NCBI GenBank assembly: GCA_017307375.1
Contig: JAFKFH010000016.1
Span: forward strand, 62,001-126,000
Reading direction: 5' to 3'
DNA: 64,000 nucleotides
Source: Alphaproteobacteria bacterium
Lineage (GTDB): Bacteria > Pseudomonadota > Alphaproteobacteria > Ferrovibrionales > Ferrovibrionaceae
The notes under the pieces were generated by a model. The model did not search any database, had not been told where the DNA came from, and saw only the letters and a list, made by a program, of their open reading frames with translations. The stretch's first letter is position 1. Each line of letters opens with the position of its first letter. Positions 17,989 to 25,516 of this stretch are shown here, in pieces. A program made the translations under genes and the position numbers.

Positions 17989-18055
17989 CCGTTTACTCCA
18001 CCAACCCGAGGCAAGCGCCGTTGCCCCTGGACAGCCCCGATACCGGGCGGCGCGG

Positions 18056-18084
18056 AGTATATGAATCGGGACCTATCCCTGCAA
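18056..18084 (-). promoter_or_regulatory. Sigma-70 promoter of dksA
   Basis: Read on the minus strand: TTGCAG (18084-18079), a 17-bp spacer, then TATACT (18061-18056). This gives an untranslated leader of about 60 nt before the dksA ATG. It lies downstream of the fliX stop, so dksA can be transcribed independently of fliX. Confidence 0.75.
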
Positions 18085-18152
18085 GCGCGCGACGCGAGCA
18101 GGGACGACATGAATTGTGAAGATGTGAATGATTGCTGAAAACTTGCGCAGAA

Positions 18153-18581
18153 TCAGCCGGGTACCGCCGCAATTCCACGCTTTGCCAGCTCCACCGCGCA
18201 GCGCAACTCGATGTCGGCCAGCACTTCGGCAAGCCTTGGATCGTCGATTGCCTGGCGGTCGCGGGTCAGGGCGTCGGCCAGGGCCTGGAGGCGCGCGGCG
18301 GGCATGTTGCCGGTCAGCAGCGCATGGCGGATCTCGTCCAGCCGGTCGAGCAGGTCGGTGCCGCGCTGCACCGCACGGCGCCGCCGGCGCGACGTTGCGT
18401 CGCCCTCGTCCTGAACCGCAAGCAGTGCCGCCACCGACGTCATCGGGGCCGCCGCCGCCATTGGTGCCGACTCGGCGGGCGCGTCGTCGAGATGGGTCGA
18501 GAAACGGTCGCCGGCACCGCCCGCACGCGCACGCTGCGTGGGTCGATTGCCACGAACCTGGCCTGTGCCCTCGATCTTCAT
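18153..18581 (-). CDS. fliX: Flagellar assembly regulator FliX
   Basis: Small regulator of 142 residues, known from Caulobacter, where FliX links flagellar assembly state to the sigma-54 activator FlbD. Family features are the start MKIEG, a low-complexity Ala/Arg-rich N-terminal third, and the conserved C-terminal half with GTDLLDRLDEIRHALLTG and the ending LADIELRCAVELAKRG. The gene points away from flgI and towards dksA. Its place between two operons with sigma-54 promoters and a shared upstream element fits a FlbD/FliX circuit; flbD itself is not in the window. Confidence 0.9.
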   Translation of the reverse strand: MKIEGTGQVRGNRPTQRARAGGAGDRFSTHLDDAPAESAPMAAAAPMTSVAALLAVQDEGDATSRRRRRAVQRGTDLLDRLDEIRHALLTGNMPAARLQALADALTRDRQAIDDPRLAEVLADIELRCAVELAKRGIAAVPG

Positions 18582-18679
18582 CGTCCGACTGACCCTGTCC
18601 TCGCATCTCCGGCAGGAGGGTTTGAGCTTTACGCTAGTCCGCCCGACTTAACAACCGATTAGCCCCGCGGCGAAAACGC

Positions 18680-18698
18680 CCCGGCAAATCCTGCCGGG
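18680..18698 (+). promoter_or_regulatory. Upstream activating site of flgI, identical to the flgF site
   Basis: cccggcaaatcctgccggg is a perfect dyad (cccggca-aatcc-tgccggg); its first 17 bases are identical to 11751-11767 upstream of flgF. It ends 86 bp (counting the shared 17 bases) before the flgI -24 element, 33 bp further than at flgF, about three helical turns. This keeps the site on nearly the same DNA face relative to both promoters. Confidence 0.7.
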
Positions 18699-18782
18699 TG
18701 CCGGTCGGGAATGCCGGGCTTCGCTTTGTTTCGACCGAATAGGAATTCAATAATTTCAATGCCTTGTAGCCTCAAGGCTGGC

Positions 18783-18798
18783 TGGCACGGGGGCTGCA
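18783..18798 (+). promoter_or_regulatory. Sigma-54 promoter of the flgI operon
   Basis: TGGCACGGGGGCTGCA agrees with the sigma-54 consensus except C for T at the first base of the -12 block. GG (18784-18785) and GC (18796-18797) are 10 bp apart. Transcription from about 18809 would give a leader of about 110 nt that includes the poly-G run. Confidence 0.85.
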
Positions 18799-18881
18799 TT
18801 AGGGAAGGCGGCGCCGCTTTCGCCACTGACCGTAACCGCAGCTTTACCATGCAGATGGCAGGCTTGGTTTCGGCGGATGTC

Positions 18882-18891
18882 GGGGGGGGGG
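18882..18891 (+). repeat. Homopolymer of ten G in the flgI leader
   Basis: Ten consecutive G bases lie 31 bp before the chosen flgI start, between its sigma-54 promoter and the ribosome site. Such runs are prone to slippage and to sequencing error. Because the run is outside the chosen coding region, a length change would not shift the FlgI frame but could alter leader folding. Confidence 0.85.
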
Positions 18892-18921
18892 CGCCAGGCG
18901 ACCAGAAGGAAGGTTTTGCCG

Positions 18922-20154
18922 ATGCCATCGGTGTTCAACGACCGTCAGATCATGTCCCGCCTCGTCCTGGCCATCGCCGCCACGGGCCTTGCCCTGCTGG
19001 TCATGGCCCAGGCAGCGCTAGCGCAGTCGCGGATCAAGGATATCGCCGACTTCGAGGGCGTGCGCGAGAACATGCTGATCGGTTACGGCCTGATCGTCGG
19101 TCTCGACGGCACCGGCGATTCGCTGAACAACGCCCCGTTCACCAAGCAGAGCCTGGAAGCCATGCTGGAACGGCTGGGCGTCAATGTCCGCGCCGCCGGC
19201 AACTACAATACGAAGAACATCGCCGCGGTCATGGTGACCGCGACCCTGCCGCCGTTTGCCCGGCACGGCCAGCGGATCGACGTCACCGTCGGTACCATGG
19301 GCGACGCCAAGAGCGTGGTCGGCGGCCAGTTGCTGGTCACCCCCCTCTACGGTGCCGACGGCGAGGTCTATGCCGTGGCGCAGGGCGCGATCGCCGCCGG
19401 CGGTTTCAAGTTCCAGGGCCAGGCCGCGCTGGTCCAGCGCGGCGTCGTCACCGCCGGCCGCATCTCGAATGGCGCGATCGTCGAACGCGAGGTCGGCTTC
19501 GATCTGGCCTCGATGCCCCTGCTGCGCCTGGCGCTGCGCAACCCCGACCTGACCACCGCCCGCCGGATGGCGCAGGCGATCTCGACCTTTCTCGGCCAGC
19601 CGGCGTCGCGCGCGCTCGACCCCTCGACCGTCCAGGTCGACATCCCCGACGGCATGAAGAGCGACGTCATCGGCCTGATGACGCAGATCGAACAGCTGGT
19701 CGTGCAGACCGACCAGACCGCCCGGGTGGTCATCGACGAGAAGACCGGCGTGATCGTCATGGGCGCCAATGTCCGGGTCGATACCGTGGCGATTGCCCAG
19801 GGCAACCTGACGGTCCGCATCACCGAGACGCCGCAGGTCTCGCAGCCGGCGCCTTTCTCCTCGGGCACCGGCCGAACCCCCCGGTTGAACGCCGACGGCA
19901 CGGTGGCACGCGATGCCCAGGGCAACATCATCTTCGACGGTGCCGGGGGGGCGCAGACGGTGGTGGTGCCGCGCACCGACATCCAGGTCGACGACCAGGC
20001 CGACCGGCGCCTGTCGGTACTGCGCGGCGGCGTGTCGCTGCAGGAACTGGTCGACGGGCTCAACGCGCTGGGCGTCGGCCCGCGCGACATGATCTCGATC
20101 CTGCAGGCGATCAAGGCGGCCGGTGCGCTGCGCGCCGACCTGCAGATGATGTGA
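18922..20154 (+). CDS. flgI: Flagellar P-ring protein FlgI
   Basis: Periplasmic P-ring subunit around the rod, 410 residues from ATG 18922. That start is favoured by an aaggaagg site 9 bp before it; ATG 18952 would give a shorter signal peptide. The signal sequence (LAIAATGLALLVMAQAALAQS) precedes SRIKDIADFEGVRENMLIGY and GLIVGLDGTGDSLNNAPFT, both diagnostic. The C-terminus LNALGVGPRDMISILQAIKAAGAL is also typical. First gene of flgI - rod-binding - FlgN-like - flgK - flgL. Confidence 0.96.
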   Translation: MPSVFNDRQIMSRLVLAIAATGLALLVMAQAALAQSRIKDIADFEGVRENMLIGYGLIVGLDGTGDSLNNAPFTKQSLEAMLERLGVNVRAAGNYNTKNIAAVMVTATLPPFARHGQRIDVTVGTMGDAKSVVGGQLLVTPLYGADGEVYAVAQGAIAAGGFKFQGQAALVQRGVVTAGRISNGAIVEREVGFDLASMPLLRLALRNPDLTTARRMAQAISTFLGQPASRALDPSTVQVDIPDGMKSDVIGLMTQIEQLVVQTDQTARVVIDEKTGVIVMGANVRVDTVAIAQGNLTVRITETPQVSQPAPFSSGTGRTPRLNADGTVARDAQGNIIFDGAGGAQTVVVPRTDIQVDDQADRRLSVLRGGVSLQELVDGLNALGVGPRDMISILQAIKAAGALRADLQMM

Positions 20155-20168
20155 CGGAGGGCCAGACG

Positions 20169-20489
20169 GTGAGCACGACGATGAACGCCCCCGATCCGAT
20201 GCTGGCCCGGCCTTTCGCCGGCCTGGCAACCGGGCCGAAGGCCAAGGCCAGCGAGGCTCAGTTGCGCGCTACCGCCGAGAAATTCGAGGCGAGCTTCCTG
20301 TCCGAGATGATCCGGCACATGTCCGAGGGGGTGAAGTCCGATCCCCTGACCGGTGGCGGCCATGGCGAAGACAACTTCAAGTCGTTCCTGAACGAACAGT
20401 ATTCCAAGGCGATCGTCGCCCGCGGCGGCATCGGCGTCGCCGACATGGTATATAAGCAGATGCTGCGGATGCAGGAGGGTGCCCAATGA
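20169..20489 (+). CDS. flgJ: Rod-binding protein (FlgJ N-terminal domain type)
   Basis: A 106-residue protein equal to the rod-binding half of FlgJ without the muramidase domain, as is common in alphaproteobacteria. Key segments are ATAEKFEASFLSEMIRHM and GIGVADMVYKQML. GTG 20169 is chosen for its ggagg site 8 bp upstream; an ATG four codons later is possible. It lies 14 bp after flgI and overlaps the next gene by ATGA. A separate peptidoglycan hydrolase must open the wall for the rod; none is evident in the window. Confidence 0.88.
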   Translation: MSTTMNAPDPMLARPFAGLATGPKAKASEAQLRATAEKFEASFLSEMIRHMSEGVKSDPLTGGGHGEDNFKSFLNEQYSKAIVARGGIGVADMVYKQMLRMQEGAQ

Positions 20490-21040
20490 TCGACCCCCGG
20501 ATGAACGCCACGATGAACCAGCTGATCCAGAGCCAGCAGGCCGAAGACCTGCCGGTCGAGCCAGCGGTAGCACCGGCTGCCGACTTCGCCGGCGAGCCCG
20601 ATCCGGAGCTCGGGGCGCTCAACGAGTTGGCCGAGGTTGCGCTCGACCTGATCGATGCGCTCGATGCCGAGACCGCCATTCTGCAGACACTGAAGCTCGA
20701 CGAGGCGGAACCCAGGATGACGCGCAAGCGGCAGCTGGCCGATCTCTATGCGCTGAAATCGGACGCGCTGAAGAACCGCCTGAACGAACGCCGGATCGTC
20801 CTGTCGGACGATCTGCGAGAAGGCCTGGTCCATCTGAACGACCGCCTGCGCGAGGCGGCCCAGGAAAATGCCGTGGCGCTCAAGGCCGCGATGGATGGAA
20901 CCAGGGTGGTGATCGAGGTGATCAGCCAGGCCGTCAAGAAGCAGCAATCGATGACGTCCTACGGGCGCAGCGGGCGCGCGACCGAGACCCTGACGGGCGG
21001 CACCCCCGGTCTTGCCATGTTCTCGGATCGCCGGTTGTAG
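20486..21040 (+). CDS. Putative FlgN-like flagellar export chaperone
   Basis: A 184-residue, largely helical protein without signal peptide. Residues 40-160 form heptad-rich helices (ALDAETAILQTLKLDEAEPR, LREGLVHLNDRLREAAQEN, VIEVISQAVKKQQ) in the style of FlgN, the chaperone that holds FlgK and FlgL before export. It ends in a short Gly/Ser-rich tail. It overlaps the rod-binding gene (ATGA) and ends 13 bp before flgK, exactly where a FlgK/FlgL chaperone would be expected. Sequence similarity is modest, so the assignment leans on context. Confidence 0.65.
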   Translation: MIDPRMNATMNQLIQSQQAEDLPVEPAVAPAADFAGEPDPELGALNELAEVALDLIDALDAETAILQTLKLDEAEPRMTRKRQLADLYALKSDALKNRLNERRIVLSDDLREGLVHLNDRLREAAQENAVALKAAMDGTRVVIEVISQAVKKQQSMTSYGRSGRATETLTGGTPGLAMFSDRRL

Positions 21041-21053
21041 GCGGGAGGCTGCC

Positions 21054-22592
21054 ATGGTCAGCGTCATTCTCGATGCCGCACTGTCGGGTCTGAAGACCAG
21101 CCAGCGCCAGCTCGACATCACCTCCCACAACATCGCCAACGTCAACACGCCGGGCTACCACAAGCGATCGCTGACCCAGTTTTCGCAGTCGGTCGGCGGT
21201 ATCGGCCAGGGTGCCGTGACCGGCAGCGTGATCCGCTCGGCCAATGCTGCCTTGGAGAGCCAGCAGCTGCAGACGACCACGGTGGTCGGCAAGTACGAGG
21301 TCCAGGACCAGTATCGCGCCTCGGTCGAGCAGCTCTACGGCAAGCCGGGTTCGGGGAATTCGCTGTCGGACGCGATGCTCGCCTTCAAGAAGGACCTCGA
21401 TGGTTTTACCGTCGCGGTCGACAGCATCCCGCCGTCGACCGTGATCGCCGGTGCCCAGGTGCTGACCGGCCAGCTCAACACCATGTCGCAGCAGATCCAG
21501 GCGCTTCGACTGCAGGCCGACCAGGCGGTCGCCGACGGCCTGCAGGAAGCCAACACCTATATCGACCAGCTCGGGGATCTGAACAACAAGATCTCGACCG
21601 GCCAGGCCGTCGGGCTCGACACCGGCGACTTGCAGGACCAGCGCCAGGAAATCGTCCGGCAGCTGGGATCGCTGATGGGTGTCCAGACCTATATGCGACC
21701 CGACGGCAACATGGTCGTGTCGACGACGACCGGCCGGGTGATGGTCGACGGCACGAAGCTGCAAAAATTCGGTCAGCTCGGCGTCGCCCCCGGCAATACG
21801 CTTGCAACCTACGTCCCGGTCACGGCGATGACGGCGGTGACGCCGACACAACGCATCGGCCTGGGTACGATGGGCAATCCCGGCTTGCCGGACCTGACCG
21901 ACGAGCTGATTTCAGGCGGCGGCAAGATCGGTGCGCTGCTCGGCCAGCGCGGCCAGTATTCGGCGACCGCCAGTCTGCCCCAAGGCGAATTGCAGCAGCG
22001 AACGGCCGAACTGAATCAGTTTGCCCTGCAGCTCTACAACACCGTCCAGGCGACGAACTTGAACACGACCGACGTTGCCGCCAATCCCACCTATGATCCG
22101 ACCAATGCGGTCAACCAGGCGAACCATTTCTTCGCCGGCGTCTATCCCAATCCACCGGCCAATCCGGGCAATATCGACAATGCCGGGACGATCTCGGTCC
22201 ATCCCGATATCGTCGCCAATGCGTCGCTGCTGAACACGACGACCGGCGCGATCGATATCTCGATTGCTCGCAACCTCGATACCGCGCTGAACACGACGAA
22301 CATTTCCTTCGCCGCCGCCGGTTCCCTCGGGGCGATCCAGACCACCTTTCTCGGCTATTCGTCGACGATCCTGAACAATGTCGCGGATTTGCGCCTGACG
22401 TCGAAGACCGCGGCCCAGTACAACAACAGTCTGTTGAGCAATATCAACACGCGGCTCGGCGACGTGACCGGCGTCAATCTTGACGAGGAACTGTCGAATC
22501 TGATCGTCTACCAGAAGTCCTATCAGGCTTCCGCCAAGTCGATCCAGACGGCGAATCAGATGCTCGATACCGTCTTGAGTCTGAAGCAGTAA
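21054..22592 (+). CDS. flgK: Hook-filament junction protein FlgK, copy 1
   Basis: First junction protein between hook and filament (HAP1), 512 residues. The axial N-terminal motif SHNIANVNTPGYHK is at about residues 25-38 and the C-terminal coiled segment YQASAKSIQTANQMLDTV ends the protein. ATG 21054 has a gggaggc site. It resembles copy 2 (56553-58094) along its whole length, including NHFF-GVYPNPPA and TGVNLDEEL. Its operon includes flgI and a chaperone-like gene. Confidence 0.95.
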   Translation: MVSVILDAALSGLKTSQRQLDITSHNIANVNTPGYHKRSLTQFSQSVGGIGQGAVTGSVIRSANAALESQQLQTTTVVGKYEVQDQYRASVEQLYGKPGSGNSLSDAMLAFKKDLDGFTVAVDSIPPSTVIAGAQVLTGQLNTMSQQIQALRLQADQAVADGLQEANTYIDQLGDLNNKISTGQAVGLDTGDLQDQRQEIVRQLGSLMGVQTYMRPDGNMVVSTTTGRVMVDGTKLQKFGQLGVAPGNTLATYVPVTAMTAVTPTQRIGLGTMGNPGLPDLTDELISGGGKIGALLGQRGQYSATASLPQGELQQRTAELNQFALQLYNTVQATNLNTTDVAANPTYDPTNAVNQANHFFAGVYPNPPANPGNIDNAGTISVHPDIVANASLLNTTTGAIDISIARNLDTALNTTNISFAAAGSLGAIQTTFLGYSSTILNNVADLRLTSKTAAQYNNSLLSNINTRLGDVTGVNLDEELSNLIVYQKSYQASAKSIQTANQMLDTVLSLKQ

Positions 22593-22619
22593 GTCAGCGA
22601 ACCAGAAGGGTAACGCGCG

Positions 22620-23801
22620 ATGGTCACCTCGATTTCCCGCATCGGCACCTATGCCCAGACCAACAATCTGGTCTATCTGATGCTGCAGAACCAGAAGCAG
22701 CTCGACAACACGGCGACACAGCTGACGACGGGCCTGAAAAGCCAGGTCTGGTCGGGTTATGCCCAGGATATCCCCCGCCTGACCAGCCTGAGCGAGCAAC
22801 AGCAGAGTGCGACGCTTTATCTCGAGAACATCAAGACGGTCGAGACCCGGGCCAAGCTTTCGACGACCTCGCTGCAGTCGGTCGTCACCCAGGCGCAGAA
22901 CTTCCAGCGCCTGATTGCCACGCCGGTGCCGACCCCGGGCGGCAACCCGACCGAGGATGCCAAGAAACTCAACGAATACGCCTCGAACATGTCGCAGCAG
23001 GCGGTGGCGATGCTGGCATCGATCGCCGACCTGCTGAACAGCCAGGATTCCAGCCGCTATCTGATGTCCGGCTCGAACGTCACCTCGCCGGCCGTCACGC
23101 TGATCAACCCGAATACCAATCCACCGGTCGACAATGCGGCGCTGAACGCGGCCTATGTCTTCGGCTCGACGGTTGCGACGGCGGCCGGCTCCAACGCCGG
23201 TTACCATTTCCAGATCAACTCGACCGGGCAGACCAGCCAGACCCAGGTCCAGATCGATACCAACACCTTCACCAACCCGCAGATTCAGCTGTCGACCAAC
23301 CCGAACCGGACGCCGTGGACCCTCACGACCCAGGCGCCGTTCAATAACGGCGGCGCCAATGCCAACAATCCGTTCAAGCGTCTGCTGGACGGCCTGGTCG
23401 AGGTGGCCGATCTCGGCACCACGCTGCTGCCTTCCATCACCGGGACCGCGGCGTCGACCGCCACCGGCTATACCAACATCTCGACGGCCATGACCAATGC
23501 GCGCCAGGCCCTGACCGACGCGATCGACGGCAACGCTTCGCCCCCCGCGGCGATCAGCGCCACCGGTTTTCTCAGCATGCAGTCGATGACGACCTCGATC
23601 ACGGTCGCGACCCAGTCGGCCGGCTACGCCAAGACCACGCATCAGGCCTTCGTGACCTATTCGACCAACGCGATCGCCGACATCCTGCAGGTCGATACCG
23701 CCGAAACCGCTGCCAAGCTGAATGCCCAGCAGACGCAGTTGCAGGCGTCCTACTCCGCCCTGTCGAAGGTAACCAGCCTGTCGCTGCTCAACTACATGTA
23801 A
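22620..23801 (+). CDS. flgL: Hook-filament junction protein FlgL, copy 1
   Basis: Second junction protein (HAP3), 393 residues, flagellin-like ends: SRIGTYAQTNNLVYLMLQNQ at the start and LNAQQTQLQASYSALSKV at the end. The motif SIADLLNSQDSSRYL-SGSNV is shared with copy 2 (58109-59308). It starts 27 bp after flgK with an agaaggg site. Its 3' end overlaps the convergent hydrolase gene by 10 bp; no terminator is seen. Confidence 0.94.
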   Translation: MVTSISRIGTYAQTNNLVYLMLQNQKQLDNTATQLTTGLKSQVWSGYAQDIPRLTSLSEQQQSATLYLENIKTVETRAKLSTTSLQSVVTQAQNFQRLIATPVPTPGGNPTEDAKKLNEYASNMSQQAVAMLASIADLLNSQDSSRYLMSGSNVTSPAVTLINPNTNPPVDNAALNAAYVFGSTVATAAGSNAGYHFQINSTGQTSQTQVQIDTNTFTNPQIQLSTNPNRTPWTLTTQAPFNNGGANANNPFKRLLDGLVEVADLGTTLLPSITGTAASTATGYTNISTAMTNARQALTDAIDGNASPPAAISATGFLSMQSMTTSITVATQSAGYAKTTHQAFVTYSTNAIADILQVDTAETAAKLNAQQTQLQASYSALSKVTSLSLLNYM

Positions 23802-24652
23802 GGCGGCAGCGCCTGCCGCAGCCATCCGGCGATGCGCTCGGCGACGATGGCGGGCCGGCGCACCCAGGTGAAATGGTCGAATCCGGGGTCGCCCAGGTCG
23901 GCAGCCCGCCAGTGCGCCCGCTCGACCCGGGCACCGGACAGTTTCCCCGCCAGACGATCGACCGCTGCCCGCGGTGCCAGCCGGTCGGTATCGAGCGAGA
24001 TCGCCAGGACGGGCAGGTCGATCCCGGCCAGCAGGGCGTCGTCGTCATGCGGGCTGCCCGCCAGGCGATAGCGGCCGGTCAGCACCTCTTCGCCCCAATC
24101 CCTGATCATGCCATGCGCCTCGCGCCCAGCGAAACCGAGCCAGTATCCGGGAAAATGTCCGACGATGCGTGCCAGCGGCGGTCCGAACCGCGCATAGCCG
24201 CGGATCGCCAGCCCGGCGATACCTGGGTAGGATCGATAGTGGACCGAGCAGGCGGCGGCCAGCACGATGGCCGAGAACGCCCGCGGCCGCCGCCCGGCAT
24301 GGAGCAAGCCGAGCTGCCCGCCCAGCGAATGGCCGAGCAATACCGGCCTGGCGCCGGGAAAGCGGCCGGCCGTGGCCTCGACTATCGCCGGCCAATCCTC
24401 GGTGAGCAGGTCGTGATAGCCGAAGTCGACGCGACGGCCCGGCCGCACACCGCTGCGGCCGTGGCCGCGCTGTTCGCCGACGACGATGGGAAAGCCCTGG
24501 GCCGCCAACGCTTCGGCCAACGGACGATAATAGCCGCCCGGCACGCCCATCGCCGGCATGATAAGGATCGGCGGGCTTTTGGCCGCTGCCGCGGGCCAGA
24601 CATGCAGTTCCATCCGGCTGCCGTCGCGCCGCTCGATGACGATCGTGTCCAT
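23792..24652 (-). CDS. Alpha/beta-hydrolase
   Basis: A 286-residue alpha/beta-hydrolase of the serine-lipase/acyltransferase type. The nucleophile elbow is GHSLGG (Ser109), a likely acid is in SLDTDRLAP, and DHFTWV near residue 256 supplies the His. An oxyanion-hole segment IMPAMGVPGGYY lies at residues 31-42. No signal peptide. It follows the glycosyltransferase-like gene by 19 bp on the minus strand and is probably co-transcribed. Substrate unknown. Confidence 0.85.
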   Translation of the reverse strand: MDTIVIERRDGSRMELHVWPAAAAKSPPILIMPAMGVPGGYYRPLAEALAAQGFPIVVGEQRGHGRSGVRPGRRVDFGYHDLLTEDWPAIVEATAGRFPGARPVLLGHSLGGQLGLLHAGRRPRAFSAIVLAAACSVHYRSYPGIAGLAIRGYARFGPPLARIVGHFPGYWLGFAGREAHGMIRDWGEEVLTGRYRLAGSPHDDDALLAGIDLPVLAISLDTDRLAPRAAVDRLAGKLSGARVERAHWRAADLGDPGFDHFTWVRRPAIVAERIAGWLRQALPPYM

Positions 24653-24671
24653 CGCGCCAGGATAACGTGGC

Positions 24672-25436
24672 CTACGTACCGTTGTCGCGATGATCGAATA
24701 TCGACATCAGGCGGCCACGGAACGGAACCGGCCCGACATGGGTGAGTTCCGAATGCAGATTCGCCCAGATCTCACCGCCGACGTCCAGCCAGCGTTTGCA
24801 GAATGCATAATCCTCGCTCAGATACACCTGGGTGTTGGGATCGATGCTGGTGTCGAAGAAGGCATAGCGGCAGTCCTGGGCCAGCCCGGCATCACCGGCG
24901 ACGTTGAGCGCACGGTACTGCAGTGCCGGGTAATGGCGTGCCAGCACGTCAAAGACGCAGCGCCGCACCAGCATGAAACCGGTACCGATATAGCGGACGC
25001 GGGCGAAGCCGCGTTCCGGCATGACGGCAGTCTCGTCAAGGAATTCGACGACGTAGCTGAGCGCGCTGGAGTCGAGATCAGCCCGGCCGGACCGGGCATG
25101 TGATTCGATCAGCGACCAGTCGTATCCCTTGGCCGGATAGACCGCCCCGGAGACATCCTTTCCGGCATCGAGCAGGGCAAATACCTGGTCGGGATCGAAC
25201 CCGATATCGGCATCGATGAAAAGGAGATGCGTGGAGGAGGGTTCGGCCATGAACTCCGAAACGATGGTGTTTCGCGCCCGGGTGATCAGCGCGTCACCGC
25301 CGAGCAGGCGATATGAGAGGCCGATATTCCGTTCGCGGCATGCGTCCTGCAAGCGGAGTAGCGAGCGCGTGTAGTAATGCGACGTGGCGCCGCCAAAACA
25401 TGGTGTGCCGATGACGAGATGAGTGCGATCGACCAA
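24672..25436 (-). CDS. GT-A-type glycosyltransferase-like protein
   Basis: A 254-residue soluble protein with a GT-A nucleotide-sugar fold pattern. It has ITRARNTIVSEFM (51-63), a DxD-type metal motif FIDADIGF (73-80), a later YIGTGFMLVRR and an acidic EDYAF near the C-terminus. It resembles bacterial proteins loosely assigned to Anp1/GT62-like families. The acceptor is unknown. It sits between a PAS-GGDEF gene (80 bp upstream) and a hydrolase gene (19 bp downstream), beside the flgK-flgL operon; a role in surface or flagellar glycosylation is possible but unproven. Confidence 0.7.
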   Translation of the reverse strand: MVDRTHLVIGTPCFGGATSHYYTRSLLRLQDACRERNIGLSYRLLGGDALITRARNTIVSEFMAEPSSTHLLFIDADIGFDPDQVFALLDAGKDVSGAVYPAKGYDWSLIESHARSGRADLDSSALSYVVEFLDETAVMPERGFARVRYIGTGFMLVRRCVFDVLARHYPALQYRALNVAGDAGLAQDCRYAFFDTSIDPNTQVYLSEDYAFCKRWLDVGGEIWANLHSELTHVGPVPFRGRLMSIFDHRDNGT

Positions 25437-25516
25437 GCCTGCCCCCAGAAATGTCGCGGGTCCGGCTCCGCCGCCCGCCTCCCGGGATAAACGTGCCGAT
25501 CGGACGAACCCGACGC

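Larger units (their letters stand above)
18582..18921. promoter_or_regulatory. Divergent control region between fliX and flgI (340 bp, no gene)
   Basis: The region contains, in order: a low-complexity stretch after the fliX start; the 17-bp dyad at 18680-18698; an AT-rich segment around 18735-18760; a small dyad gccttg-tagcct-caaggc (18761-18778); the flgI sigma-54 promoter (18783-18798); and a run of ten G (18882-18891). On the minus strand TTGTTA-N17-TAAAGC, about 60-30 bp before fliX, is a weak sigma-70 candidate. No protein-coding sequence is convincing here. Confidence 0.6.
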
